Below, piece after piece: positions 48,059-58,888 of a stretch of DNA of 60,000 bases. A program made the position numbers and the translations under genes. Location: contig CAIIXF020000009.1 of the NCBI GenBank assembly GCA_903813345.2, positions 2,606,001 to 2,666,000 of the forward strand, in the 5' to 3' direction. Source of the stretch: Owenia fusiformis. Its lineage: Eukaryota; Annelida; Polychaeta; Sabellida; Oweniidae. The notes under the pieces were generated by a model. It was not told the origin of the DNA. It saw only the letters and a list, made by a program, of their open reading frames with translations, and ran no database searches. The number at the start of each line of letters is the position of its first letter. Position 1 is the first letter of the stretch.

Positions 48059-50189
48059 GAGTCATTTCATAAATCAGTCAAGCCAAGTAACTAAGTCAAC
48101 ATTCGAAAATAAAAAATCTCAAAAATCGTACATCTTTGATTTCCAAAATAATTTGTGAGGTGGTTATTAAGATGATAATACATCTTTTAACGTATTAATT
48201 TTGAGTACATCTTGAATCCATTCTAAACAAAGCGTTGTCGAAATAAGGATTCGAAATATTTGAGTTCGGGATGATAAAAGTACGTTAAGATATACCGCTC
48301 CTTAACAAACTCCTTTGGGAACAAGATATAGAATCAAATGCATATTCTTCTTATTTACTCCCTGACACATGCCAACGAATGTTACATAAGTTAATATCTC
48401 CGTTTTAAATAATTTTGTAAACGTTGTTCTCTACAGGTGCCACTTTTTATAATTGAAAAACAAAATTGAACATTTTGCATTTCTAAATTGATTAAGTTTC
48501 TTGGAATACAACTTAACTGTTAACGATTTAAGTCATTAATAATATTTCCCTCAGTGATCCCATGCTAAATAGACAGTTACTAGGTTATTATTTTGTGTTC
48601 AACCTTGTTTTCATGACTTTTAAACATGAGTCGACAATTATGTAGGAAATTTCAATACCAAATGTAAGCGTGTCAACTCCTGTTTTTGCACAAAAGTTAG
48701 CCTTTTATAAAGATTAGATCGCCAAAATCTGCATGTACCTCTCAATGAGGCGACACGTTTTTAAATTTATAGATGCTGAGCTATAAACTCAAACAAAAAT
48801 TCAAACCACCCGCTATTGTTTTGATTACACTAGACGAAATTTCCACTCCCGGGGAGCACTGTGGTAACACTTTGAAGGAGGATTCTTGAAAAATCGTTCG
48901 AATTTTCACAAAAGGTTTCACGCAATTTTATTGCTTTGTTTAAGCCTCAACTAAAATCATACTCAAATCCGATACCATGATTATAAATTAAAATGAAACA
49001 TTAAACTCAGGTCAGGTTATATGATAAACCGTTTCGAGAATTGATGATTTGAGTTAACTGTGTATATTTAAATAAATGTAAGTCGGCATGTATTCGACAA
49101 TTAATGTAGACACATGATGTATGCATCCACGTGTGACTTAAATATCGATTCATGACTATCATTTTTGGCTTTCAAAAATTAAGTTGGAAGTTACAGTGGT
49201 TGGAGATTAACGAAAACGTCAATCATATCCGAATATCCGAACGACGTCAAGTATTAACAATACCCTTTCTGTGCATCTCGAACAAGGCAAGGTTCTGTGA
49301 TCCAGCAATGTGCATTCCGAAAGAAAAAATTCACAAATATCAACAAATTTCATTGAGTTGGATATTACATTCGAAATCACAACTTTCGAAACGTTTGTTT
49401 TAAACAAGAATTGTAAGAACCTAAAACATGTTAGTTTTTCAAACCGCATATCCTCATTTACGTTCTTTGACAAGGATGAATTCATTAGAAAACATGGATT
49501 TTCTTGATTATTCTTCAAAACCACCCTTGAAATATAAGTATGTGGGATATTACAGTGTAAATTGACACGCATTTGTTTCCTCCATATCATGAGAAAATAA
49601 ATGCAGTACCATTTTTCAATATTTGGAAATAAAAAGTTCATTCTGTATGTAAACAAAAAAATACATTTATGGTTGATTCATAATGAAAAATGACAAATAA
49701 CATACATCTTTTTAAGTAGGGGGTATACAGGGACATAGTGGAAATTCAGAAATTTAGGTCATATCCCAAAGACAGCTTCACCAATATGTAACATAACATC
49801 AAATTTATCATTTACACGTTTGCTGATAGGTTTATTGAAAATAATTAAACAGAGGTTTACTTCAATTGTGGCACCATTCTTAGTTAATACTGATGAACAT
49901 ACGAATATCGAATGTTGACTAAGTTACTTGGCTTGACCGAAATGACAAAGATAAGTAGAAAAATATGTTTCTTGACCACCCTGTCTTTCGTTTTTATGGA
50001 AAGACCTACATTTACATGTACAGAGTATTTTGTAAAAGCAATGCTGTTTTTTTTATGAACATTGCCCATGCTTCTGATAAGGTCAACCTCTCTAAACTCA
50101 AAATCTATGGCTCCAGTTGTAGTGGCTTCAGAAAAGGAATAGTAGCGTGGGTACTGGGCTCACGTGATGTTGCTCAAAAGTGAAAGACA
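48059..50189. other. No gene firmly supported
   Basis: A plus-strand frame to 49507 (ending HGFS, TGA) has protein-like composition and is followed by AATAAA at 49596-49601. A 145-codon frame overlaps it on minus (49219-49656). Neither shows a recognisable domain, and the two cannot both be real. Confidence 0.35.
49304..49507 (+). CDS. Possible terminal exon, unrecognised
   Basis: After an AG at about 49305 the frame reads NVHSERKNSQISTNF, ELDITFEITTFETFVLN, KNCKNLKHVSFSN and TFFDKDEFIRKHGFS, then TGA, followed by a polyadenylation-type AATAAA 90 bases on. It is about 66 residues, beta-strand-like, with no membrane segment. No upstream exon could be paired. An antisense frame covers the same DNA, so the evidence is weak. 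Confidence 0.2.
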   Translation, partial: SNVHSERKNSQISTNFIELDITFEITTFETFVLNKNCKNLKHVSFSNRISSFTFFDKDEFIRKHGFS

Positions 50190-50935
50190 TGCCTTTTACA
50201 ATGCAAGACCTGAAATTATTTGTAAAGCTAGGAAAAGGGCCAAAAGTGAATTTTGTAAGACAAGAATGGCGACCATTTTGAAATTGGGCAAGCTTTTGAA
50301 CCAGGAGTCATAGGGGAGATTCTTGTATTGATGTTGAACAAAAATAACTTAAAACTGGAATCCTATCGACAGAGGTTTTAAGGCAAATGGTACAAAAGAG
50401 GATTTCGCGATACAGATGTACAAATCAATGTTAACTAATATGGCTGAAAATAAAAAACTGATATAATTTTTTGCCGATTTATTGTAACAAAATTATTTCA
50501 TACAACTACTCTTTACAGTGACATGACTTTTTACAATGCAGGACACCTGAAATTATTTGTAAAGCTAGAAAATGGGCCAAAAGTGAATTTCGCGAGACAA
50601 AAATGGCGACGATTTTGAAAATACGCGAGCTTTTGAATCAGGAGTCATCGGGCAGTTTTCTGTATTGGTGTTGAACAGAAATAACTTAAAACAGGAATCC
50701 TATCGACAAAGGTTTTAAAACGTGCCACTACTGTTGCCGAAAAAGTGTATTTCACGAGATGGACAAATCAATGTTAACTAAAATGACTGAAAATAAAAAA
50801 AATGATGCAATTTTACAAAATAGGCGAGCTTTTGAACCAGGAGTCATAGGGCAGTTTTCTGTATTGGTGTTGAACAGAAATAACTTAAAACAGGAATCCT
50901 ATCGACAGAGGTTTTAAAACGTGCCACTATTGTTG
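50190..50935. repeat. Tandem array of a roughly 335-bp unit, last unit shortened
   Basis: Blocks ACCTGAAATTATTTGTAAAG, AAATGGCGACCATTTTGAAA, GAACCAGGAGTCATAGGG, AACTTAAAACAGGAATCCTA and CGACAGAGGTTTTAA recur in order. GAGTCAT lies near 50303, 50643 and 50837. The third unit lacks the first half, giving a 195-base step. The array runs into the tail at 50936. Confidence 0.75.
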
Positions 50936-51006
50936 ACGGACAGACGCACGCACGGACAGACAGACGGATTAGTGAGTGATTGCAAAAGCTCACCATGTGA
51001 GCTAAA
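50936..51006 (+). repeat. GACGGACAGACG-rich tail with CTCACCATGTGAG palindrome
   Basis: GACGGACAGACGCACGCACG continues into a second GACAGACAGACGG, then GTGATTGCAAAAGCTCACCA and TGTGAGC. This arrangement resembles the 3' end of a dispersed repeat family of marine molluscs, from recall rather than search. Confidence 0.45.
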
Positions 51007-51453
51007 AACAGCTAGGTTGTTGTCCAATCCAATGGTCATCCGAGGGCGGAGAAAACAACAACGACTCGCGGTGCTCAGTATACGCGATCGTCGCAATTCC
51101 TCTAGACACCCCCTCTCTCCAACAAGGGACTACACCGTTATATTTTTCTTCAACTCTGCTTTTATTTACATATTAACCCGTGATGCAATAATCTGATTAA
51201 ATCGTGTAGCCCGATGTCGATGACGATAATTATGCTATTCCAAAGATGATATTCGATTGGCCCGTTTCGTGTTTATAAATACTATCACAACCTTCTAATA
51301 TATTAATTCAGACTCATGCGTTTGTACTATATCTAGTACTATAACAATCAATCTATTGGCGAATGTGTTTACCTCGACCTAAGATAAACATCTTTTGATG
51401 TATTTCAACCAGACAAAATTACTTAACTTCTATATCATAGACCGAATGCAACA

Positions 51454-51477
51454 TATCTTTGTCGGAGCACAAAGATA
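51454..51477 (+). repeat. TATCTTTGT-CGGAGC-ACAAAGATA hairpin motif, copy C
   Basis: A perfect 9-bp stem and 6-base loop. The core is identical to copy B at 33843. Confidence 0.6.
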
Positions 51478-51647
51478 AAGGAATAAATGATGAACTCTCG
51501 ATGTATGATAAACATGCTCCAGAGCGAAATGTTAAACGATCCTGATATTATTTTAATTATGCAAAAGTGAACCGCTTTTGATAAGTAATTCCTCAGCAAT
51601 TAGCAGAAATTTTGAAATTCATTTATAGCTAATTTAGTATTCAAGTA

Positions 51648-51802
51648 CGAGGGTTGTCCAATAAGTCTTAAAATTTTTATTCTAATTCATAGAATATTTG
51701 AGGTACAATGATACAAATTTCTACTATCTCTGTAAGTTTTATAGCATAATAAGTTTTTGATTAATTAGAATAAACATTTCAAGACTTATGGGACAACCCT
51801 CG
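51648..51802. mobile_element. 155-bp mariner-type MITE with TA duplication
   Basis: The ends CGAGGGTTGTCCAATAAGTC and, inverted, CGAGGGTTGTCCCATAAGTC are flanked by TA at 51646-51647 and 51803-51804. CGAGGGTTGTCC ends are typical of mariner elements. No coding content. Confidence 0.85.
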
Positions 51803-52383
51803 TATAATGCATGAAGCGTATGAAGCGTTTGATTACGTCATCATTCATTATCGTGAGAAATCATTTTCATGTCTATTGAATACTATATACTGGCAATTTT
51901 GATTTCGATGACAGTATAATGTTTTCCGAAGAAAATGATGTATGTCATACATGCTTTTGCTCCAAATATCTTACGAAACGAACTTTTTAAAAATGTATAG
52001 CAATCCAGCTTTAAAATTATCAAAGTTATATTACACGCTGCAGAGTTAGTCTTAAGGCCCCCTCAAATATGAGCGAATACATCGAACCCAGTCTGGTAAA
52101 TTTGGCAATTCTGACGCATCTGAGCGAAACTGTTACAAAATCTGTTACATAATTTCAGAACATATGGTAATGTTAGATAACTATTTGTTGCGAATGACGA
52201 ATGGCTATTTTTATTCGCTAAAATGCGTTGGGTCTCGCAAAAACGTTGATCTCCCTGTCAGCGATGAACAAAGCAAACATGAGAACTAAAGCGCAATTGT
52301 GCGTATGCTACCGAACCTGGACGAAGCTTTGCGAAATTCGACTTACTGTAACGTGCATATACTAATGGGAACGAATTTGACTC

Positions 52384-52434
52384 ATAACTCATTCGCCATT
52401 ATACGCAAGTTGACGTTCTGGGGTTTTCGCTCAT
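52384..52434. repeat. Dispersed repeat related to 11600-11727
   Basis: TATACGCAAGTTGACGTTCT followed by GGGGTTTTCGCTCAT matches the 11.7-kb copy. A more diverged version recurs at 53293-53340, beyond the mariner MITE. An inverted TTAAGGCCCCCTCA terminus lies at 52054. Confidence 0.45.
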
Positions 52435-52435
52435 G

Positions 52436-53188
52436 CAGGGTGTTAAAAAAAACGCAACCCAAAGAAATTGCTATATCTTGGGAAATACTAATGCAATTAT
52501 GTTCATTTTTTCAGGAAAGAAAGAAGAGACTGTGTATGTATACCTCCTGTAGTTGGTAAGTTATAAAACTTGATGGCTTAGACACCTGCTCAAAAGACAT
52601 TAGTATTGGAAAGATACGAAAAAAGCAGTCAGCGGTGATTGCCACTGCAATGAAACCGAATAACTTTCTAATCATAGTGTTTTAGCTCTTCAAATTTAGC
52701 ACAAAACAAATCATCTTCATTCAAAGTATGGTAAATCTGTAGAGTGAAATCAAAATCAGCCCAGGAACTTTACAGATATGGTCGAAATGCGTTCAAAACG
52801 CAGTCAAACGCCCTGGTTCAGGCAGACTTAAGAAGGTATTTTGACCATGACTGTAAAGTCCCTGGAGCGATTTTAATGAAACTCCACAAATTCACCACAC
52901 ATTGAATGAGGATAATATGTGCCAAATCTGAAGTGCCAAAACACTATGGTTGGAAAGTTATTCAGTTTTATTGCTGTGGCAGTCACTTTTGACTGCATTT
53001 TTCGTATCTTTCTAATACTAATGTATTTTGAGCAGGCGTCCAAGGCTTCATGTTTTACAACTAAATAACTACAGGAGCTCTTCATGCACAGTCTCTTCTT
53101 TCTTTCCTGAAAAAAATGAGTGCAATTGTATAAGTATTTTCCAAGATATAGCGATTTCTTTGGGTTGCGTTTTTTTTTGAACACCCTG
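52436..53188. mobile_element. Mariner-type MITE, 753 bp, long inverted arms
   Basis: Left CAGGGTGTTAAAAAAAACGC and right, inverted, CAGGGTGTTCAAAAAAAAAC enclose arms that pair for roughly 280 bases (AACCCAAAGAAATTGCTATATC..., CAGGAAAGAAAGAAGAGACT...). TA follows the right end (53189-53190); the left flank is TG, probably a mutated TA. Frames of 81-119 codons on minus translate the arms and are not genes. Confidence 0.75.
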
Positions 53189-53345
53189 TATATTCCGACG
53201 AATAGGACTAATTCCAACGAATGCAAACGCACACAAACGCAACCAAACGAACACCAACAACGATGTTCGACGTACTGCCATGTACATAAACTTATGTGAA
53301 CGAATTTGATTCAAATCCTATTCGCTTTTATACGCATTCGCATAT

Positions 53346-54436
53346 GGGTAATATATACGTATAGGTTTCCGTTTTCATTTTATATGTAAGCTTAGGTTTC
53401 CATTATCTCCCAAAAGAACAGTGATATGTAATCAATTAGTGAAGCTAATTTTAAATAGTTCACTTTCAAATACCCTCTCTCTTGTTAATCATAATATATC
53501 ATTCTTCATCTCGGGGAACATGTTTGGGTAACGTACAGTATGTACCAAGACACCGAGTGCCAAGACACGGAAAAAACGTCAAGCACCTTGTTCCAGATTG
53601 GTTTGTCTCAAAAGACAATACCTAGGAAATGGTAATTAATTCACAGAAAAGTACGGACAAATAAGCTGCAATATCTGTATTTCAAATACTATAACATAAT
53701 GCAGTTTAAACATTTTCAGAACACAAGACGATATAAGGAGTCTTTTCGATGTGTTCCTCAAGGCCACGCCTACGTGGTTCTCAAAATGTCCAATTCATCC
53801 TAAAACGTCGTAAAGTGGGATATGTTTTGAGTAAAATGTTTTAAATACAGTGCTAGCTCGCTATGACCCCCATGCAGTACGATCTCCATTGGAGGCATAC
53901 CTGCATGTTGTTTAGAGTACGTTTTCACTCTCGTACGAATAGGGAGGTTAGATAAGCGTTAGCTCATTTACCTATACATATACGTAGTTTGTTATTGCAC
54001 TAAGCGGCATTTTACCTAAGTTAAAGGGTTTGCAATATGGCATTAGAGAGCTTTCGATAAAAGTTTTTTAGCCAAACTGCAACGTTGTCCGATTTTGTCC
54101 CTTTGTGACCATTTATTTCCCGTGAAAAGAATGAACATGTTAATTATTTTCAAGGGACATTACCGGACAAAGAAAGCCATTTTATCACGTAACGATCATA
54201 TGACCATTTCCGACAAAATTGCACTGTTCTAGACATCATCGGACAACATGGAACAACGTCGGCCGTTGTACCATGGTGTCCAGGAAACAACAGCGGACAA
54301 GTTGGGACAAAACGGACAAATCCGTCCCATTGACGTGCGGCTAACTCATGTGTCAAAAGGGGAGCACAACTTCAATCAATAAATGATAACAAGATGGATA
54401 TTAAAAAACAGTTGAAGAATGCATGAGGTAGGGGAA
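53346..54436. other. No gene supported
   Basis: Contains several scattered GGACAA/TTGTCC motifs (54080-54325) that may be an old element, with no clear ends. No other structure seen. Confidence 0.4.
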
Positions 54437-54750
54437 CCGAGAAGAAACATCAGAACAAATAATCTGGAAAAGGTCACGAGCGATTTTATTCGAACCATGA
54501 GTACAATATATCATTTCAGTTCATCGGTTTAATCTCAGCATAACTGTCTGGTCATCCGTGCTAGCTTAAAACAATCAATTTTATGAGGGGATATGTTCAA
54601 ATTGAACCATCAATAATTGGCTAACTATCCTTATGGGATGTGTGGTTGATGTTTCTTTAATGAATTCAGTATTCACATCACGTCGATTGACTTATTGAAC
54701 AAACAATTAAATCAACCAATTTTCGTAAAGCACCTGGACACTGCCGGATG
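54437..54750 (+). repeat. Duplicated block d, copy 2
   Basis: Paralogous to 42234-42565. It lies about 580 bases upstream of the terminal exon at 55331, within what would be that gene's last intron. Confidence 0.55.
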
Positions 54751-55330
54751 ATAAAAAGCCGACAGTTATCATCTGTTTCCTGGTTGAGGCATTCAGTTTA
54801 TGTAAAATCATCTTAAATGTAAATTCAAGACAACATTATGGATTTCTTCGGTTTAATTAATTCCGACGAAAACTATTCGACAGCTCAGCACAATAGCAAA
54901 CTAAGCACATACTAATAAATCGGTAGATTCGGGACTTTTTTTTCATTGGTAAGTAGAAAGCTAAATATGCGGTACGGCTCAAAAAGCCAGGGGTGGTCTT
55001 GATTGTCTTTTTCTATCGTAAAGTCCCTCAACGCATTCTTGCGAATAGGAATTGCGTGTTCTTATGTGTAAGTATCCCTTCGGAAAGCATTGGACGATTT
55101 CGGAACAATGCGCAAATATGCGCTTCGATTCGCATTTATCCAATTCGCAAGACTGCGTTTAGTGGATTCGGTCATATGTGACGGGGCTTAAAACACCATA
55201 CATTTATTGCTGCCTTAAAACTTGACTGACAATGACCTTCGCATTAATCTGGCACAGACCTCCATGTAAAAACACTTTGAAATGTGAACAGCGTTTGAAT
55301 TTTGGGATAACTAAAACATTTTAATCTTAG

Positions 55331-55652
55331 ATCGTCCTCTTTGAGTCCTAGATATATTTATTACAATGGAATTCAATATGGTGTTTTACGGTGGACGTGT
55401 ATTGAGCAAATACAGTTAAAAGTAAACAACGGTCAGTGTGAACTTACTTCTTGGCTTCAAGATCTAACTGATGTTGTAACTCACCGTAGCTGCGTTAGAC
55501 AAACTCATCATAATCGGTCAAACAAAACGATAAATGTTACTGCCACTTGTAGCTTTCCACTTGATGTCATAAAGCATAGAAAGAATCATCAAATTCGACT
55601 TTTCAATGTTAATTTTAACACCAATGCTTATCAGACGAGCAATGAAAGTTGA
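55331..55652 (+). CDS. Probable terminal exon of an unrecognised, possibly secreted protein
   Basis: A pyrimidine-rich acceptor (ACATTTTAATCTTAG) ends at 55330. The frame then runs 106 codons to TGA at 55652. It encodes ...YIYYNGIQYGVLRWTC..., ...NNGQCELTSWLQDLTDVV..., ...NRSNKTINVTATCSFPLDVI and ...NHQIRLFNVNFN..., with four cysteines and overlapping N-glycosylation-type sequons (NRS, NKT, NVT). These point to an extracellular, beta-rich domain. The broken paralogue at 39197-39412 differs largely by conservative changes, which supports past selection on the protein. No upstream exon was securely linked, and I do not recognise the family. Chance openness cannot be excluded, but 106 codons is long for this AT-rich DNA. 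Confidence 0.4.
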
Positions 55653-55690
55653 TGCTTTTAGCATTTTATTGTTTAATGATTGCAAGCGTA

Positions 55691-56649
55691 AGTATTCATC
55701 TTTGAACGGTGGAGCCTTTTATGATATGCCAACACAATTATCTCTATTCACGTAGGATGCCTTACCTACCTGATGGTGTGGTTTGTAAATCGCACTTGAT
55801 TCATATAGATAAATGAGATAGGAAACTCTATAAAGTAAGTGTATAGTTTATGAGTTTCATCTTTGTCTGTGTAGATGGACGTGATGAAATCCAGATACAT
55901 TCCACAAAACATGTTACAGAAAAATATTATACAATGTTGGGATTTGCTTCATTATGACCCGTCCGGTATCTGGTTGTGTTTCCAAGGTTTTTGCTTCCAA
56001 TGGTATTGTCGGTCTCGTATTTTATCTGTACTTGGTCGAACAAATCGCAATGACAAGCCCTTTAATCCTTTCCAGTGGTAGTGCATCTTTTGTAAAGGGT
56101 TAGACTTATAAGTCCTGGAAACCCAAGCATTTAATATAACACTAATGCCTGCAGAGGGACCCTCTCGATTTTCTCAACAGTAGGCTAATATAATTGTGTT
56201 TTTGTGTCTCCGTTATTTTTCTAGCTCTAACCACAGGTATTTACGTCATTGGCGTAAAAATCAAAGTTATCGGGGCATAGGGCAAAGTTATAATAGTTGG
56301 AACTTAATGCCAGTAAAATTGAAATCCATGAATGAATAAACACAAGGAGCACACGCGCTAGTTTTGTGAGTCGATCTGAAATATGATAGTCATATTGTCC
56401 TCGATTTGACCTCTGTTGACCTATGACCTACTATTCCAAAGACTGCAATACGTTTCTGAAGGATTAATTGAATAATATTTAATACAATACCAACATTATT
56501 GAAATCAGACAAGTAATAAAAATCACAGAGGATCACAGAGTAGGTCCAAATGACCCTCCCTTTCGACTTTAATATTGTTATAAAAACGTTACAGACATTG
56601 GGGATAATACATGGACAATACCTTGGAAAACATTAAAGTATCATACAAG
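55691..56649. other. No gene firmly supported
   Basis: After an acceptor-like CTTTGTCTGTGTAG (55875) all three frames stay open for 26-70 codons, so no single product can be chosen. The rest is unremarkable. Confidence 0.35.
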
Positions 56650-57335
56650 TTCAATTCAAACTAAAGGAGTGGTATCGATATGGTGAACGCGCTTCTGTTA
56701 AACCAGTCAACAAAACATTCTGAAAATTTCACACATCGTCAATTTAATGGTCATCTTTTGGATGGTAACATTATAATTTGAAACGTATATATATCCTTTT
56801 CTCTATATTGTTTTAGAAAACACACCAGACACTTCTTTTGTTCTTGGTATCATATGTTCGGAATGAAATGAAATATCTATTCGAACCTCATTGGAACAGA
56901 ACGACATAAACACAATGTGATTAGGTCTCTCAATATTGTAATTGTACATAGAAAAGTTTGGTTAATTTTAAAAAAGTATCTTGTTAATGAAATAAAATGT
57001 ATATATTTGATTTGTATATATTTCCTTTGTACGAAATAGCTGTACTATTGAGAGGTCTAGGAAAATGTTGTATATGCTATTTTGTTCCAACAAAGGTTCG
57101 GAAAGACAATTTATTTCATTCTCAAAAATTAGTAGAAAAGAACAAAACACAATTGAACTGAAAAAATTGTTAACAAAAACAGTTATCTAAAATATAAATA
57201 AATAATGTTTGCATTAAATTGTTGACAATCAGTAAAGGACCGTGTTTTTACAGAATGTTTTCAATAATTGGTTTAAGAGAAAAACATTGTTGAATTCAGT
57301 TCACCATATCGATGCCTATCCTTTGATTCATTTTT
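56650..57335. mobile_element. Inverted-repeat element, about 690 bp, arms roughly 120-140 bp
   Basis: GGTATCGATATGGTGAAC, TTAAACCAG and AAAACATTCTG on the left are mirrored on the right by GTTCACCATATCGATGCC, TTGGTTTAAGAG and CAGAATGTTTTC. The arms contain small indels. No coding sequence inside; superfamily unknown. Confidence 0.6.
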
Positions 57336-58584
57336 CTCAGTCATAAGTAATTGCATAATACATTTGAATTATAAGCTCCTTGATCTTGGTTGAAAACGTC
57401 CCGCTTGTACTTTATAAAATCATTTATGTCAGTCCCAGGGCTCGATCAATTCAAAGCAATCACAGAGGTATTGTCTTCCTAATCGTCCCAATGTACCTCG
57501 AGGCCAAATGAATGTCAAACTCTATCTTGTGACGTATTGACAATCTGATTACCTCTTGAGGCCATTTGACGGGTCATTGGACAAAGTTAAGAGCAATTTA
57601 TTTCAGACCCGACATAATAAAGCTCCCCATGACACAACAGTCGTTCGCATACGTGCCAGCTGCCTAGCGAAAATTTTACAGAAAATAATAATTTCACACA
57701 GTTTATTCAACTGAAACGGAATATGAATATATATAATGGTGTTAGTTCGCTTTGAAATTGCCCTGACTACGCCCCTCTTACGAATTTGCTTCGCCATCAG
57801 AGCACAAATATAAAATGAGATCTGAGTAGAAAAGGCTGTTGTGTGTATTTGTAAGTCTATGTATAAGTGCACATAAAATAACACAATCAGCTCCTTCGGG
57901 GGCTTCTGGGTCTATCTTCCAGGTTTACCTCTTGAATGCCAGGCTCTAAAATCGGTTGAAACAAGAGAATTTTTCATTCTTGCCACCTTTTGACATTTTA
58001 CTACATCTCAAATCAGACGTCAGGGATCATTTTCAATAATTTATTTAAAAAAACGTGACAGATGTTCTCGTCACTCTGGGTTTCAAAGTCATTTCCGAGG
58101 TGACGAAAAATCTTGTCACGCCAGGAAGTCAAGAGGTTAATAACGTAAATAACGATCGTACATAAATACGCGATATACCCAACAGGTATTGCTGACCTTC
58201 ATTTATGGTAAACAAAAAAACAATACAACCGCATGATAATATTTTGATAGATACATTGAGCATTTACACCAACGATTAGTAGCTCTGGGGAATCCACGGA
58301 TATAACTTGGGCATTTCAAAATTTAGAGACAAAAAAGGAGAACTTTCGAATTCTGTATAAGTACATGGTGCTTATTATTGATGCCCAAAGATGGTGTTGT
58401 AAAACCTACATCATTAAGCAGATGACAATTAAACGACCTACTAATCTCTATCACCCACTTATATTGCATTTATATTTTTTCAACAATATGTATCATTATA
58501 ATGTATTATTCTGTTTCTGCATTTTCATATATCAAATCTTATGTGTACCACATACGCATGTTCACAATATTCATTACTAAGAGG
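57336..58584. other. No gene supported
   Basis: A weak hairpin CGTGACAGATGTTCTCGTCAC / GTGACGAAAAATCTTGTCACG lies at about 58054-58124. Otherwise no recognisable structure. Confidence 0.4.
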
Positions 58585-58606
58585 TTATGTCACTATAGTG
58601 ACATAA
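58585..58606. repeat. 22-bp perfect palindrome
   Basis: TTATGTCACTATAGTGACAT followed by AA is fully self-complementary. It sits six bases before the left end of the next MITE. Confidence 0.8.
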
Positions 58607-58611
58607 ACGAT

Positions 58612-58863
58612 TTATAACATACCTATGATGATGTAGACTGGTCAGAGAGTACCGTTTTCTTATAGAATTGACAAACAAATGGTTTGAAAATGATTGAAAT
58701 GAGTTTAGAAAAATTGCTCGCGCAGTTTTATCTTCGATTGATTTGTTATGACGTCAGAGCCTTGACCAATCAGAAAGTTAGCGGGCGCGGGCTTTTCAAA
58801 ACTTATATTGGCCCGCTGTCTTGTGTACTCTTTGCACTATACATCATCATAAGTATGTTATAA
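58612..58863. mobile_element. 252-bp MITE carrying CRE-like and CCAAT-like motifs
   Basis: The left end TTATAACATACCTATGATGA is inversely matched by TCATCATAAGTATGTTATAA at the right. Inside are TGACGTCA (58749-58756), ACCAAT (58765-58770), and an AGCGGGC/GCCCGCT inverted pair. These look like promoter motifs but belong to the mobile element. Target duplication not clear. Confidence 0.65.
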
Positions 58864-58888
58864 TGTAAAATATATCATTATCATCATT

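Noticed and set aside
49219-49656. 145-codon minus-strand frame
   Set aside because: It overlaps a more protein-like plus-strand frame ending at 49507 and shows no domain, signal or splice context.
52873-53314. Minus-strand frames of 119 and 81 codons, with a similar frame at 52299-52559
   Set aside because: The shared peptides (KKTQPKEIAISW and similar) are translations of the two inverted arms of the mariner MITE.
55875-56095. Possible exon after a strong acceptor-like site
   Set aside because: All three frames are partly open with competing plausible peptides, so no product can be chosen.
58745-58800. CRE plus CCAAT plus GC-rich motifs as a host promoter
   Set aside because: The cluster lies inside a MITE with clear inverted ends and there is no gene immediately downstream.
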